Assembly (NCBI GenBank): GCA_036374175.1
Contig: DASUUH010000123.1
Span: 62,001 to 126,000 of the forward strand
Reading direction: 5' to 3'
Length of the DNA: 64,000 bases
DNA from: JASLBX01 sp036374175
Lineage (GTDB): Bacteria > Actinomycetota > Actinomycetes > Jiangellales > Jiangellaceae
The position numbers and the translations under genes were made by a program. The notes beneath the pieces are model-generated. The model was not told the DNA's origin. It searched no databases and saw nothing but the letters and a program-made list of their open reading frames with translations. Shown piece after piece: positions 31,978 through 40,826 of the stretch (position 1 is its first letter; each line of letters begins with the position of its first letter).

Positions 31978-32712
31978 GTGCGTACCGCGAAGTACCACTC
32001 GATCCGCGACGAGATTCTCGATCTCATCGCGGAGCTCAACGTCGGCGAGGCGTTGCCACCGGAACGGACCCTTGCGCCGCAGTTCGGCGTCTCACGGATG
32101 ACGTTGCGCCGGGCGGTGGAGGAGCTGATTCGCGAGGGCCGGCTGGTTCGTCGCCATGGCGCGGGTACCTTCGTCGCCGAACCCAAGATCGCACAGGGCC
32201 TGGCGGTCACGTCCTTCTCCGAGGACATGCGGCAGCGCGGAGCCGTCCCGTCCAGCCGGACGCTCGGGGTGGACGAGGTGCACGCCGGCGCCCAGCTCGG
32301 GCGGGTGCTTGAGATCTCGCCTGGCGACAAGGTCGTGCGGGTGGTGCGCCTACGGCTCGCGGACGGTGCCCCGATGGCCCTCGAGACCCTGCACGTGCCG
32401 CGGTCGGTTGCCCCTGATCTGGACGGCGACTCACTTGCCGAGCGCTCGTTCTACGAACTGCTCGCCGAACGGTACGGCGTGGTCCTCGACGGCGGTGTAC
32501 AGACCATCGAGGCGACGGTCACAGACGAGACCGAGTCCGAAGTCCTCGAGGTGCCGGTGCATTCGCCGGCGTTCCTGTTCGAGCGCACGTCACGTGCCGT
32601 TGACGGGCGGGTCGTCGAGTTCGTTCGGTCGGTGTATCGGGGTGACCGGTACAAGTTCAAGGTGGAGCTCCATCCGCACGACGCTTCCGTGACGAGGTCG
32701 GACCGACGGTGA
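31978..32712 (+). CDS. GntR/HutC-family regulator, DasR-like (UTRA domain)
   Basis: 244 residues. Winged helix about 8-72 (LPPERTLAPQFGVSRMTLRR), then a UTRA ligand domain (about 92-235). LTS/VTSFSEDMRQRG and VEFVRSVYRGDRYKF closely resemble DasR of Streptomyces, which senses amino-sugar phosphates. GTG 31978 follows GAGGGAG. It overlaps the kinase gene by four bases. Three dre-like sites lie upstream, so it likely represses itself, the divergent glycosidase and the transport operon until a phosphorylated amino sugar accumulates. Confidence 0.9.
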   Translation: MRTAKYHSIRDEILDLIAELNVGEALPPERTLAPQFGVSRMTLRRAVEELIREGRLVRRHGAGTFVAEPKIAQGLAVTSFSEDMRQRGAVPSSRTLGVDEVHAGAQLGRVLEISPGDKVVRVVRLRLADGAPMALETLHVPRSVAPDLDGDSLAERSFYELLAERYGVVLDGGVQTIEATVTDETESEVLEVPVHSPAFLFERTSRAVDGRVVEFVRSVYRGDRYKFKVELHPHDASVTRSDRR

Positions 32713-33671
32713 CCGTACTAGCAGTCGACGTTGGACGGACGATGTTCCGGGCCGCGGTCTTCAGCGACGGCGTGCAGGGTGTGGGCGTCCGGCTCGACAA
32801 CGGCACCACGCTGGCCGACGACGATGGCGCCGATCGGGTGGTCGAGCTCCTCGAGTCGGCGCTGCGGACCCTCGGCGACCCGGCCGTGCAGGACCTCGAG
32901 CACGTGGTGGTCGCCGCAGCCGGGGCGCTCTACCGTCCGGCAATGGCCGAGGCGCTCGTCCGCGCTCTATCCGAGGGCCGCTACGTCAAAGGTGAGGTCG
33001 TCGTCACAACCGACGTTGTGGCCGCCCACGCGGGAGCGCTCCACAACCAGCCAGGAGTGGTGCTTTCGGCCGGGACTGGCGCGGGTGCCTTCGGCGTCGA
33101 CGGTTCTGGCGCGACGACGTTGGTCGATGGCGCCGGCTACCTCATTGGCGACGCCGGCAGCGGCTTCAGCGTGGGCCGGGCCGGGCTGGCCGCCGCGCTG
33201 CGGCACCACGACGGCCGCCGAGGCGGCTCCGAACTGCTCGCCCGGTTCGCCGCCGAGCAATACGGGCCGCTGGCGGAGTTGCCTGGCCGCGTTCACGCCG
33301 ACATCGCACCCGCCTGCGTGGTGGCCTCGTTCGCACCTGCCGTGGCGCGGGCGGCCAGGGACGGCGACGTCGTCGCTATCGCGATCTGGCGCAAGGCGGT
33401 CACAGAACTTGTCGACACAGCTACAGCGGCGTGCTTCGCGCTGCCGGAGCAAGACCGCCGGATCGCCGTCACCGGAGGCCTGTTCGACCTCGATGATCTG
33501 GTGACCGAGCCGTTCTCGGTCACGATGGCCGCGCGAGCGCCCGGCGTCGCGGTGCGCCGGGCCGCGGGCGACGCCATGGCCGGCGCCGCACGACTGGTTG
33601 ATCGGCCGGCCGGTGTTTACGAAGACCTGCTGCTCCGCCGGCCGTCGAGTCGCGACGACCACCGTGCCTGA
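32709..33671 (+). CDS. BadF/BadG-type ASKHA kinase, probable N-acetyl amino-sugar kinase
   Basis: 320 residues with ASKHA motifs: phosphate-1 VDVGRTMFRAAV, catalytic-Asp segment TTDVVAAHAGAL, phosphate-2 LSAGTGAGAFGVDG and GDAGSGFSVGRAG. Homologues of this family include GlcNAc and MurNAc kinases. GTG 32709 overlaps the regulator stop. In this locus it would phosphorylate imported GlcNAc or MurNAc; a precise substrate is inference from context. Confidence 0.83.
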   Translation: MTVLAVDVGRTMFRAAVFSDGVQGVGVRLDNGTTLADDDGADRVVELLESALRTLGDPAVQDLEHVVVAAAGALYRPAMAEALVRALSEGRYVKGEVVVTTDVVAAHAGALHNQPGVVLSAGTGAGAFGVDGSGATTLVDGAGYLIGDAGSGFSVGRAGLAAALRHHDGRRGGSELLARFAAEQYGPLAELPGRVHADIAPACVVASFAPAVARAARDGDVVAIAIWRKAVTELVDTATAACFALPEQDRRIAVTGGLFDLDDLVTEPFSVTMAARAPGVAVRRAAGDAMAGAARLVDRPAGVYEDLLLRRPSSRDDHRA

Positions 33672-33711
33672 GCAGTACCAGATGAGAATCGACGAAAGGA
33701 AAGGCACAGTT

Positions 33712-35019
33712 ATGAGTCCTGCCCCGCGGAAGAAGCTGACGCTGCTGGGGGGCGCTGCCGCGCTGGCCCTGGTGCTTGCGGCCTGCGGTGACGACAACGG
33801 CGACGACGAGGCCACTACGCCGGACGACACTGCTCCGCCGCAGGAAGAAGAGGCCGAGCTGACCGGCGACCTGACGGTCTGGATCATGGAGCCGGGCAAC
33901 CCGGATGTCCAGGACACAATCGACGGGTTCGGCGAAGCGTTCGAACAGATGCATGAAGGCGTGACGATCAACATCGACTACGTCCCGTGGGCGAACGCAC
34001 ACGACCAGTTCACCACCGGCATCGCGGGCGGTCAGGTGCCGGACCTGGCTGAGATGGGCAACACGTGGACGCCGGAATTCGCGGAGGTCGGTGCCTTCGC
34101 CCCGGTTCAGCCGCCGGAGGGTGTCGAGTTCGTCGAGGGCCTTGCCCAGTCCGCCACCCTTGACGGCACAACCTACGGCTATCCCTGGTACGCCGGTTCT
34201 CGCGCGCTCATATATCGCACCGACGTGTTCGAAGAGGCGGGCGTGGACGTCCCGACCACCTGGGACGAGCTGCTCGAGGTCGGCGACGCGATCGCGGCGG
34301 AGACCGACATCGCGCCGATCCGGCCGGCGGGCGCGTACCAGCACATGTTCCAGCCGTTGATCTGGAACGCCGGCGGTGACATCGCGACGCAGGACGGCGG
34401 CACCTGGACGCCGGGCTTCGACTCTGACGCCGGGCACCAGGCGCTGAGCTTCTTCGAGGCGCTGTGGAAGAAGGGCTGGTCGCCGGAGGGTGCCGTCCAG
34501 TGGAACTCGGTCGACGTCCGCGACGACTTCGCCAACGAGGGTGCGGCCATGATGATCGGTGGGGGCTGGGATCTGCGGGCCATCCTGGGCGCCAACCCGG
34601 ACCTCGAAGGCAAGGTCGGTACCGCGCTGATGCCGGCTGGCCCTGCCGACAACCGGGACGTGTTCGCCGGCGGCAGCAACCTGGTCGTGTTCCAGGAGTC
34701 ACAGCAGCAGGAACTGGCCATGGCATTTGCCGAGTTCATGATCGAGCCGGAGAACGCCAACGAGTTCACCGACCAGATCGGCTTCCTGCCCGGCACCGTC
34801 GCGGGCGTCGAGGAGGCTGTCGGCGGCGACGAGCTGTTCGGCGTGTTCGGTGAGCAGTTCGTGAACCACTCGCGCGCGTACCCAGTTGCCGGCTGGTGGG
34901 GCAAGGTCGAAGGCAACGCAACCATCCCCAACGAGCTCCAGCGGCTGATGCTGGGTGAGGTGACGGTCGAGGAGGCCGCCGCCAACATCGATGCGGGCAT
35001 CGCCGACGCCATCGGCTGA
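33712..35019 (+). CDS. ABC transporter sugar-binding lipoprotein (family 1 extracellular solute-binding)
   Basis: 435 residues. Lipobox LVLAAC at residues about 18-23, then an acidic linker and a family 1 binding fold (LTVWIMEPGNPDVQDTIDGFG; YAGSRALIYRTDVFEEAGVDVPTTWDELL). ATG 33712 gives a proper signal peptide; a longer in-frame start does not. Two bases separate its stop from the first permease. Likely binds amino sugars or muropeptide sugars, by context. Confidence 0.92.
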   Translation: MSPAPRKKLTLLGGAAALALVLAACGDDNGDDEATTPDDTAPPQEEEAELTGDLTVWIMEPGNPDVQDTIDGFGEAFEQMHEGVTINIDYVPWANAHDQFTTGIAGGQVPDLAEMGNTWTPEFAEVGAFAPVQPPEGVEFVEGLAQSATLDGTTYGYPWYAGSRALIYRTDVFEEAGVDVPTTWDELLEVGDAIAAETDIAPIRPAGAYQHMFQPLIWNAGGDIATQDGGTWTPGFDSDAGHQALSFFEALWKKGWSPEGAVQWNSVDVRDDFANEGAAMMIGGGWDLRAILGANPDLEGKVGTALMPAGPADNRDVFAGGSNLVVFQESQQQELAMAFAEFMIEPENANEFTDQIGFLPGTVAGVEEAVGGDELFGVFGEQFVNHSRAYPVAGWWGKVEGNATIPNELQRLMLGEVTVEEAAANIDAGIADAIG

Positions 35020-35021
35020 CA

Positions 35022-36008
35022 ATGACGTCCGCTCCATCGGGCCGGCGGCAGGGGACTGCCCTTGCCGCCGGCCCACCGCCCGCAGCGGCCGTGCCACGTC
35101 GAGGCCGTTCCTTCCGCCAGCTGTTCGACAACCGGCTGCTGCCAATCCTGCTGGTCGCGCCGGCGATCCTGGTGATCGGCGGGCTGATCGGTTACCCGGT
35201 GCTGCGTACGGCGTGGCTGTCGTTCACCGATGCCGATCTGTCGGCGCTCATCTCCGGCGAGATGTCATTCGTCGGATTGGACAACTACGTCGACGCGCTC
35301 GGTGACCCGACGCTGCGGCGGGCCACGATCGCCACCGTCCTGTTCGGCCTGGCCTGCGTGGCCGGCACCATGGTGGTCGGCATCGCCGTCGCGCTCCTGC
35401 TCAACCGGGCGTTTCGCGGGCGGACGCTGCTCGGTGTATTCGTCCTGCTGCCATGGGCCATCCCGAACGTCGCCGCCTCGCTGGTCTGGGGATGGATCTT
35501 CCACGACCAGTACGGCGTCCTCAACTGGGCGCTGAGCTCGCTCGGCCTGTCGTCGTTCGATGGGTATGCATGGTTCAACAACTGGCTCACCGCCTTCGTC
35601 GTGATCGGCGTCGTGGTGATCTGGCAGTCGTTCCCGCTGGTGGCGCTGGTCTTGCTGGCCGGGCTGCAGACGATCCCGTCCGATGTCATGGAAGCGGCCA
35701 AGATCGACGGGACGACGGCGTGGCAGCGAACGAGGCTGATCGTGCTGCCGATACTCAAGCCGCTGCTACTCGTCTTGGTCGTCATCTCGACGATCTGGGA
35801 CTTCAAGATCTTCGATCAGATTTACATTCTGTCCGGCGGCGGACCTGCGCGGCGCACCGAGGTGCTGGCATTCACCGCCTACCGCGAAGCGTTCACGCAG
35901 AGCGACTTCGGCCTAGGCTCGGCGCTCGCCATGATCCTTTTCGTCATATTGATCATCGTGACGGTCGTCTACATCAGGCTCATCCGCGACGAGGAGCAGG
36001 CCCGATGA
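35022..36008 (+). CDS. ABC transporter permease (MalF-like)
   Basis: 328 residues with about six membrane helices; the EAA loop is EAAKIDGTTAWQRTRLIVLPIL (about 224-245), the contact point for an ATPase. N-terminal 35 residues are polar. Four-base overlap with the second permease. Pairs with the binding protein upstream. Confidence 0.93.
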   Translation: MTSAPSGRRQGTALAAGPPPAAAVPRRGRSFRQLFDNRLLPILLVAPAILVIGGLIGYPVLRTAWLSFTDADLSALISGEMSFVGLDNYVDALGDPTLRRATIATVLFGLACVAGTMVVGIAVALLLNRAFRGRTLLGVFVLLPWAIPNVAASLVWGWIFHDQYGVLNWALSSLGLSSFDGYAWFNNWLTAFVVIGVVVIWQSFPLVALVLLAGLQTIPSDVMEAAKIDGTTAWQRTRLIVLPILKPLLLVLVVISTIWDFKIFDQIYILSGGGPARRTEVLAFTAYREAFTQSDFGLGSALAMILFVILIIVTVVYIRLIRDEEQAR

Positions 36009-36880
36009 CGACGGTGTCCGGTTCGAGGCGAGTGATGACAGCCGCAGCGGCCCGGCGTCGGCGCCGGTTGGTGTCCGTCCTGACGTACCTTGCCGCGCTG
36101 CTGGTCGCGGTGTTCTCGGTGTTTCCGCTGTTCTGGATGGTGCTCACTTCGGTGAAGCCCCGATCAGAGATCATTACGCCGGAGCCGGTGTGGTGGCCGT
36201 CGTCCTTCGAATTCGATCGCTACCCATATGTGCTCGAGGCGGGCTTCACGACGTACTTGCGCAACTCGCTGCTGGTGGCGGCCGGAACGACGGTGGTCGG
36301 CCTGGTCGTCGCGACGTTCGCCGGATACGCGCTTGCGCGGTTCAAGCTGCCGCTCCGCCGTTACCTCGTGCTGCTGATCCTGGCGACTCAACTGTTCCCG
36401 CTCGTCGTCCTGCTGATCCCGCTGTTCATCGTGATGCGGAACCTCGGACTACTTGGCAGCCTGTGGGGACTTGTCATCGCGTACCTGGCCTTCATCACGC
36501 CGCTCACCATTTGGATCCTGCGAGGGTTCTTCCTGTCCATCCCCGTGGACCTGGAAGAAGCGGCCCAGATCGACGGGTGCACCAGATTCGGCGCGATGTG
36601 GCGGGTGATCCTGCCGCTGGCCGGGCCCGGCGTTGCCGCCTCCGCCATCTTCGCCTGGATCGCGGCGTGGAACGAGTTCCTCATGGCGCTGACGTTCATC
36701 CGTGGTGACGCCCAGCGCACCCTTCCGGTCGCACTGGCCCAGTTCGCTGGGCTTGAACAGACCGACCACGGCGCGATCATGGCGGCGAGCACCATGTTCA
36801 CCGTCCCGGTCGTGATCTTCTTTCTGTTCGTCCACAAGAGGCTGACGACCGGCATGGTCGCCGGCGCGGTCAAGGGGTGA
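36005..36880 (+). CDS. ABC transporter permease (MalG-like)
   Basis: 291 residues, six helices; EAA loop EEAAQIDGCTRFGAMWRVILP. ATG 36005 overlaps the upstream TGA (ATGA). No ATP-binding gene is in the locus, so a shared MsiK-type ATPase elsewhere is expected, as in Streptomyces sugar importers. Confidence 0.93.
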   Translation: MTTVSGSRRVMTAAAARRRRRLVSVLTYLAALLVAVFSVFPLFWMVLTSVKPRSEIITPEPVWWPSSFEFDRYPYVLEAGFTTYLRNSLLVAAGTTVVGLVVATFAGYALARFKLPLRRYLVLLILATQLFPLVVLLIPLFIVMRNLGLLGSLWGLVIAYLAFITPLTIWILRGFFLSIPVDLEEAAQIDGCTRFGAMWRVILPLAGPGVAASAIFAWIAAWNEFLMALTFIRGDAQRTLPVALAQFAGLEQTDHGAIMAASTMFTVPVVIFFLFVHKRLTTGMVAGAVKG

Positions 36881-36944
36881 GTCCGTCATAGCGATAGGAA
36901 CCAGCTACTTCGGCAACCGGATCCTGCGGCATGTCGCCGCCGAC

Positions 36945-37883
36945 ATGGAAGGGCTCGCCGAGCAGGGGTTCACCGGCGTCCTGCACACGTACTCGGAGAA
37001 CGACCTGGCCTATTACCGCGATCAGATGACCCGCATCGTCGCTGCATCGCACGATGCCGGACTCGAAGTACAGGTCGGGCCGTGGGGGCTCGGCGGCGTG
37101 TTCGGCGGCGAGGCGGAGTCGATCTTCGCCATGCGCCATCCCGAGATGGGCCAGGTGTTCGCCGACAGGCGCCGGGTGGGCTCGCCATGCCCGACGCGGC
37201 CGGAGTTCCGGGCGTACGTTCGCGACTGGGCGACGGCCGCGGTGGAATCCGGAGCCGACCAGATCTTCTGGGACGAGCCGCACTGGTCGCACCCGACGCG
37301 GTTCGACGAGCCGGCGAACAACTGGACGTGCGTGTGCGAGTCGTGCCAGCGGCAGTACGCCGACCGCTACGGCGAGCCGATGCCACGCGAGCTGACCGCC
37401 GAGGTGCGTGCCTTCCGGGAAGCGGTGCTCGTCGAGTGGCTGGCCGAGCTTGTCGGCCACGTCAGGTCGCTAGGTGGGCGGTCCACGGTCTGCCTGCTGC
37501 CGCCGGTCGAGGGCCATCACGTCGGCATCGACACCTGGGAGCCGGTGGCCGCGATCGACGGTCTGGACACGCTCGCCACCGACCCGTACTGGTCGTTCTT
37601 CGACCTCGAGGTGACCGAGTTCGTCGGTGGGCAGTCCGCTCGGTTGCGTGCGGCGGCCGACGCATATGGGCTGCGCTCGCAAATCTGGATCCAAGGCTTC
37701 CGGCTCGGGCCGGACCAGGCCGACGAGATCTCCGCAGCCGTGGCCGCTGCCCGTGCCGCCGGCGTCGAAGATCTGTGGACCTGGGGGTACGAAGCCTGCG
37801 GGCACATGAGCTACCTCGGCACCCGCGAGCCGGATCAGGTCTGGAATGCGCTCGTGCAGGCGCTGACCGGAAGCCGAGCCTGA
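36945..37883 (+). CDS. TIM-barrel hypothetical protein of the amino-sugar locus
   Basis: 312 residues from the first canonical ATG. Barrel-like strands LEVQVGPWGLGG, GADQIFWDEPHW, STVCLLPPV and LWTWGYEACGHM suggest a glycosidase-like TIM barrel with acidic residues (FWDEPHW) as catalytic candidates; a CVCESCQ cysteine motif sits at about 128-134. The open frame continues upstream through a strand-like IGTSYFGNRILRHV with no ATG, GTG or TTG; translation may start at ATA 36888. Stop overlaps murQ by one base. Function unknown; context implies amino-sugar or muropeptide processing. Confidence 0.75.
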   Translation: MEGLAEQGFTGVLHTYSENDLAYYRDQMTRIVAASHDAGLEVQVGPWGLGGVFGGEAESIFAMRHPEMGQVFADRRRVGSPCPTRPEFRAYVRDWATAAVESGADQIFWDEPHWSHPTRFDEPANNWTCVCESCQRQYADRYGEPMPRELTAEVRAFREAVLVEWLAELVGHVRSLGGRSTVCLLPPVEGHHVGIDTWEPVAAIDGLDTLATDPYWSFFDLEVTEFVGGQSARLRAAADAYGLRSQIWIQGFRLGPDQADEISAAVAAARAAGVEDLWTWGYEACGHMSYLGTREPDQVWNALVQALTGSRA

Positions 37884-38779
37884 TGGCCGAAGAACTGGAC
37901 CGGCTCGACACCGAAGGTCGGCTGCCCCAGGCCGCCGACCTGGACCAGATGACCACACGTGAGCAGGTCGAACTGATCGGCCGGCAGGACCGGGTTGCCG
38001 TCGAGGCCGTGGCGGCGGCGCGAGCTGAGCTCGCTCGCGCCGTCGACCTGGCGGCCGAGAGGTTACGTGGTGGCGGCCGACTGATCGAACTGGGAGCCGG
38101 GACGCCGGGACGGCTGGCCGTGTTGGACGCGGCCGAGTGCGGGCCGACGTTCGGCGCGGACGAGCGAGTTGTCGCGGTCATGGCCGGCGGTTCTGATGCG
38201 GTTCGTAATGCGATCGAGCGCAGCGAGGACGACTTCGACCTTGGGGTGGCCGACGTGCGGAACCTGGGGGTCGGGCCGGCCGATGTGGTCGTCGCGGTCA
38301 GCGCGTCCGGCCGCACTCCTTATGTGCTGGGGGCGGTGGAGGTGGCCCGGCAGGCGGGCGCTCTCACCATCGCGGTCGTGAACAACCCTGGTTCGGCGCT
38401 GGCAGCGGTATGTGACGTCGCCATCGAGGCGCTGACCGGACCCGAGATCATCTCAGGTTCGACACGGTTAAAGGCCGGTACGGCACAGAAGCTCGTGCTC
38501 AACACGATCTCAACGCTGGTCATGGTGCGGCTGGGGCGGACGTACGGCGATCTGATGGTCGACGTCCGCGCGTCGAACGCCAAGCTGCGTCGCCGGGCGC
38601 AACGGATTGTTATGGAGGCGACGGGAGCTACTGAAGATGCTGTCTCCGCGGCCTTGGAAGCCGCCGGTGGTGAAGCCAAGGTGGCGCTCGTCATGCTGCT
38701 GGCGGGGGTCGAGGCCGAAACGGCCCGGTCGCGCCTCGCTGCGGCTGACGGCCACGTCCGCCAAGCTGCTGCCGTTTGA
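37883..38779 (+). CDS. murQ: N-acetylmuramic acid 6-phosphate etherase
   Basis: 298 residues, SIS fold. Signature LIELGAGTPGRLAVLDAAECGPTFG (residues in two blocks about 66-90), where the usual GAGTSGR serine is Pro; acid-rich RNAIERSEDDFDLG; VSASGRTPYVLGA; GPEIISGSTRLKAGTAQK. MurQ cleaves the D-lactyl ether of MurNAc-6-P to give GlcNAc-6-P. ATG 37883 shares a base with the upstream stop. The TGA stop lies inside the left arm of the hairpin at 38776. Confidence 0.92.
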   Translation: MAEELDRLDTEGRLPQAADLDQMTTREQVELIGRQDRVAVEAVAAARAELARAVDLAAERLRGGGRLIELGAGTPGRLAVLDAAECGPTFGADERVVAVMAGGSDAVRNAIERSEDDFDLGVADVRNLGVGPADVVVAVSASGRTPYVLGAVEVARQAGALTIAVVNNPGSALAAVCDVAIEALTGPEIISGSTRLKAGTAQKLVLNTISTLVMVRLGRTYGDLMVDVRASNAKLRRRAQRIVMEATGATEDAVSAALEAAGGEAKVALVMLLAGVEAETARSRLAAADGHVRQAAAV

Positions 38780-38941
38780 TCACGTTCAGCATGCCTGTGG
38801 GTGCCGGACCAGGCGCGTGCGCCTGGTGGGGTGCCGACACGCCTGGTGGGGTGCCGACACACCTGCTGAACGTGATCATTCGGTGCCGCACTAGGCGCGT
38901 GCAGGTGGTACAGCACCCACAAGCATGCTGAACGTGATCAA
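38776..38941. repeat. Composite inverted repeat between murQ and anmK
   Basis: 29-base arms 38776-38804 and 38913-38941 (outer TTGATCACGTTCAGCATGC) with one mismatch; a third copy of the right-arm end (GCTGAACGTGATCA) lies at 38865-38878. The murQ stop is in the left arm. The interior contains a tandem 20-base repeat. Confidence 0.75.
38821..38860 (+). repeat. Tandem 20-bp direct repeat
   Basis: GCCTGGTGGGGTGCCGACAC occurs twice head to tail (38821-38840, 38841-38860) with no mismatch, inside the murQ-anmK hairpin. A recent slippage duplication is likely. Confidence 0.9.
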
Positions 38942-38958
38942 TCGGCAAAGGAGTGAGG

Positions 38959-40134
38959 GTGCGAGTTTTGGGATTGATGTCGGGGACGTCCGTGGACGGC
39001 GTAGACGCTGCGGTCGCCGACCTGACGCTCGATGGTGACGTCCTCCTCTTGAGTCTGGTCGGACACACGACCCTGCCCTGGCCGGGCCAGTTGCGCGAGC
39101 GGATCCTGGCGGCGCTCGCGCCGGCCGCCACATCGGCTGCTGAGATCTGCCGGCTCGACCACGACGTGGGTGTCGCCCTTGGCGAACTCGCAGTGCAAGC
39201 ACGCGCCGAGCTGGGCGCAGGGTCGGTGGACCTCGTGGCCAGCCACGGCCAGACGGTTCACCACGACGTAGGACCGGACGGTGCCGTGCGCGGCACGTTG
39301 CAGATCGGGCAGCCCGCTGAGATCGCCGAACGGGTCGGTGCGCCAGTCGTGGCCGACTTTCGGGTCCGCGATGTGGCCGCCGGCGGGCAGGGAGCCCCGC
39401 TGGTCAGCATTCTGGATCACTTGCTGCTGTCTGGCATTGGTGAGCCGGCCGGCATGCTGAACCTGGGCGGGATCGCCAACCTGACCGCAGTGCGCCCCGG
39501 GCAGCCCACCATCGCCTTCGACTGCGGGCCGGCCAATGCGCTCCTGGATGCGGCACTCGTCGAATCGACCGGCGAACGTTACGACCGCGACGGGGAGCGC
39601 GCTGCCGCCGGACGCGTCGATCGCACACTCCTGGACGTCCTCCGAGCCGACCCGTATCTCGCTGCGCCACCGCCAAAGTCGACCGGGAAGGAGCGGTACA
39701 ACCGCGACTTCCTGCGCTCGATGCTGGCACGGGCGCCAGTTCCCGAACTTAACGACCTGCTCGCCACACTGGTCGAGGCGGCGGCCGCGGCGGTGGCGGC
39801 AGACGTACACCGGCTGCGCCTTGCTCGCGTGTGGGCATCAGGTGGGGGTGTGCACAACCGGTGCCTCATGGCCGCACTGAACCGGCGTCTCGCCGCGGCG
39901 GGTACGACGCTCGCGACCACAGGCGCGCTTGGCTTGCCCGGTGACCACAAGGAGGCTTATGCCTTTGCGGTCTTGGGCTGGCTGACCTGGCACGGGCTGC
40001 CCGGCTCCGTGGCTAGCTGCACCGGTGCTAGCGGGCCACGGATCCTCGGGACGATCGTGCCGGGAGCAGGTCCGTTGCAGTTGCCCGACCTAACGCCGGT
40101 GATGCCGAGCCGGCTGGGCGTCGAGCGCAGTTGA
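38959..40134 (+). CDS. anmK: Anhydro-N-acetylmuramic acid kinase
   Basis: 391 residues. LGLMSGTSVDGVDAAV at the N-terminus is the AnmK ATP site; VASHGQTVHHDVG, LNLGGIANLTAV, FDCGPANALLDA and ASGGGVHNRCLM follow in family order. AnmK opens and phosphorylates 1,6-anhydro-MurNAc to MurNAc-6-P, the MurQ substrate. GTG 38959 is preferred because AAAGGAG ends six bases upstream; GTG 38953 has no usable ribosome site. The TGA stop is in the left arm of the hairpin at 40128. Confidence 0.93.
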   Translation: MRVLGLMSGTSVDGVDAAVADLTLDGDVLLLSLVGHTTLPWPGQLRERILAALAPAATSAAEICRLDHDVGVALGELAVQARAELGAGSVDLVASHGQTVHHDVGPDGAVRGTLQIGQPAEIAERVGAPVVADFRVRDVAAGGQGAPLVSILDHLLLSGIGEPAGMLNLGGIANLTAVRPGQPTIAFDCGPANALLDAALVESTGERYDRDGERAAAGRVDRTLLDVLRADPYLAAPPPKSTGKERYNRDFLRSMLARAPVPELNDLLATLVEAAAAAVAADVHRLRLARVWASGGGVHNRCLMAALNRRLAAAGTTLATTGALGLPGDHKEAYAFAVLGWLTWHGLPGSVASCTGASGPRILGTIVPGAGPLQLPDLTPVMPSRLGVERS

Positions 40135-40193
40135 TCATGGGAACAATCCCCCTTCCAGACCCATCGAAGGGGGCGGATTCCCATGATCAACTG
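40128..40193. repeat. Inverted repeat carrying both convergent stop codons
   Basis: Perfect 16-base arms CAGTTGATCATGGGAA and its complement (40128-40143, 40178-40193) with an inner CCCCCTT/AAGGGGG stem (40148-40154, 40167-40173). The anmK TGA (40132-40134) and the ACT-gene TGA (40189-40187) are symmetric inside the arms. Bidirectional terminator. Confidence 0.85.
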
Positions 40194-40795
40194 GCGATGG
40201 GGGCGTGGTCTTGAATGCTCTTAAGTATTTCGATCATCCGTTGCAGACGGCCAAGCTCGGAACGGTGGAAGGCCGGACCCTCCACTCGCGCCACGGTCAA
40301 CACATGGTCTTCGGGCAGCGGCGCACGGGCCAGCCTGGCTTCGTCGGTCTCCGCGACAACCCGGAGCGGCCGGCGGACCGGTAGCGGGACGCTCGGCGGG
40401 GCGCCGGCGCTCGCGTGCGCGACAGTACCTCTCCCGTCGGTTATACATGCCCAGTCCGCAGCCAGCACGATAGGCGCGGCGTCCGTGAGCGTAAGGCGCG
40501 CCCGCTTCGGGTTGGTGACCATCTGCACAACGACGTCGATCTCAGGTATCGCGTCTGCGGTACTCCGAGCTGTCCAGACGCCGAGGACCTTGACGCCAGG
40601 TGTCGAGCGCAGGGCGGACAGCAGCCGGTCGCGCGGCTGCCCGCGCCATTCGAGTGTGATGTCGTCGAGCGCTCTGCCGGCGGCTCGTTCGAGCACCGAG
40701 ATCTGCGCGATGTCGGCGCCGAGGACACCGAGTGTCCAGGTGACCCGGGCCAGCGAACCCGGTTGGTCGGGTAATTCGATCCGCACACGTAGCAC
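40187..40795 (-). CDS. ACT domain-containing protein
   Basis: 202 residues. N-terminal ACT domain (about 1-75): VRIELPDQPGSLARVTWTLGVLGADI. The C-terminal half (IVLAADWACITD; LPEDHVLTVARVEG) resembles a degenerate sensory region. ACT domains bind amino acids and control enzymes or transcription; partner unknown. GTG 40795 follows GGGGAG with a 5-base spacer. A GGGCAACGTTGCCC palindrome lies upstream. Confidence 0.85.
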   Translation of the reverse strand: MLRVRIELPDQPGSLARVTWTLGVLGADIAQISVLERAAGRALDDITLEWRGQPRDRLLSALRSTPGVKVLGVWTARSTADAIPEIDVVVQMVTNPKRARLTLTDAAPIVLAADWACITDGRGTVAHASAGAPPSVPLPVRRPLRVVAETDEARLARAPLPEDHVLTVARVEGPAFHRSELGRLQRMIEILKSIQDHAPIAS

Positions 40796-40826
40796 CGCAA
40801 CTCCCCGTCTAGTCCGGCCGGCGTAC

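Noticed and set aside
38821..38860. Possible CRISPR-like repeat
   Set aside because: Only two contiguous copies with no spacers; a simple tandem duplication.
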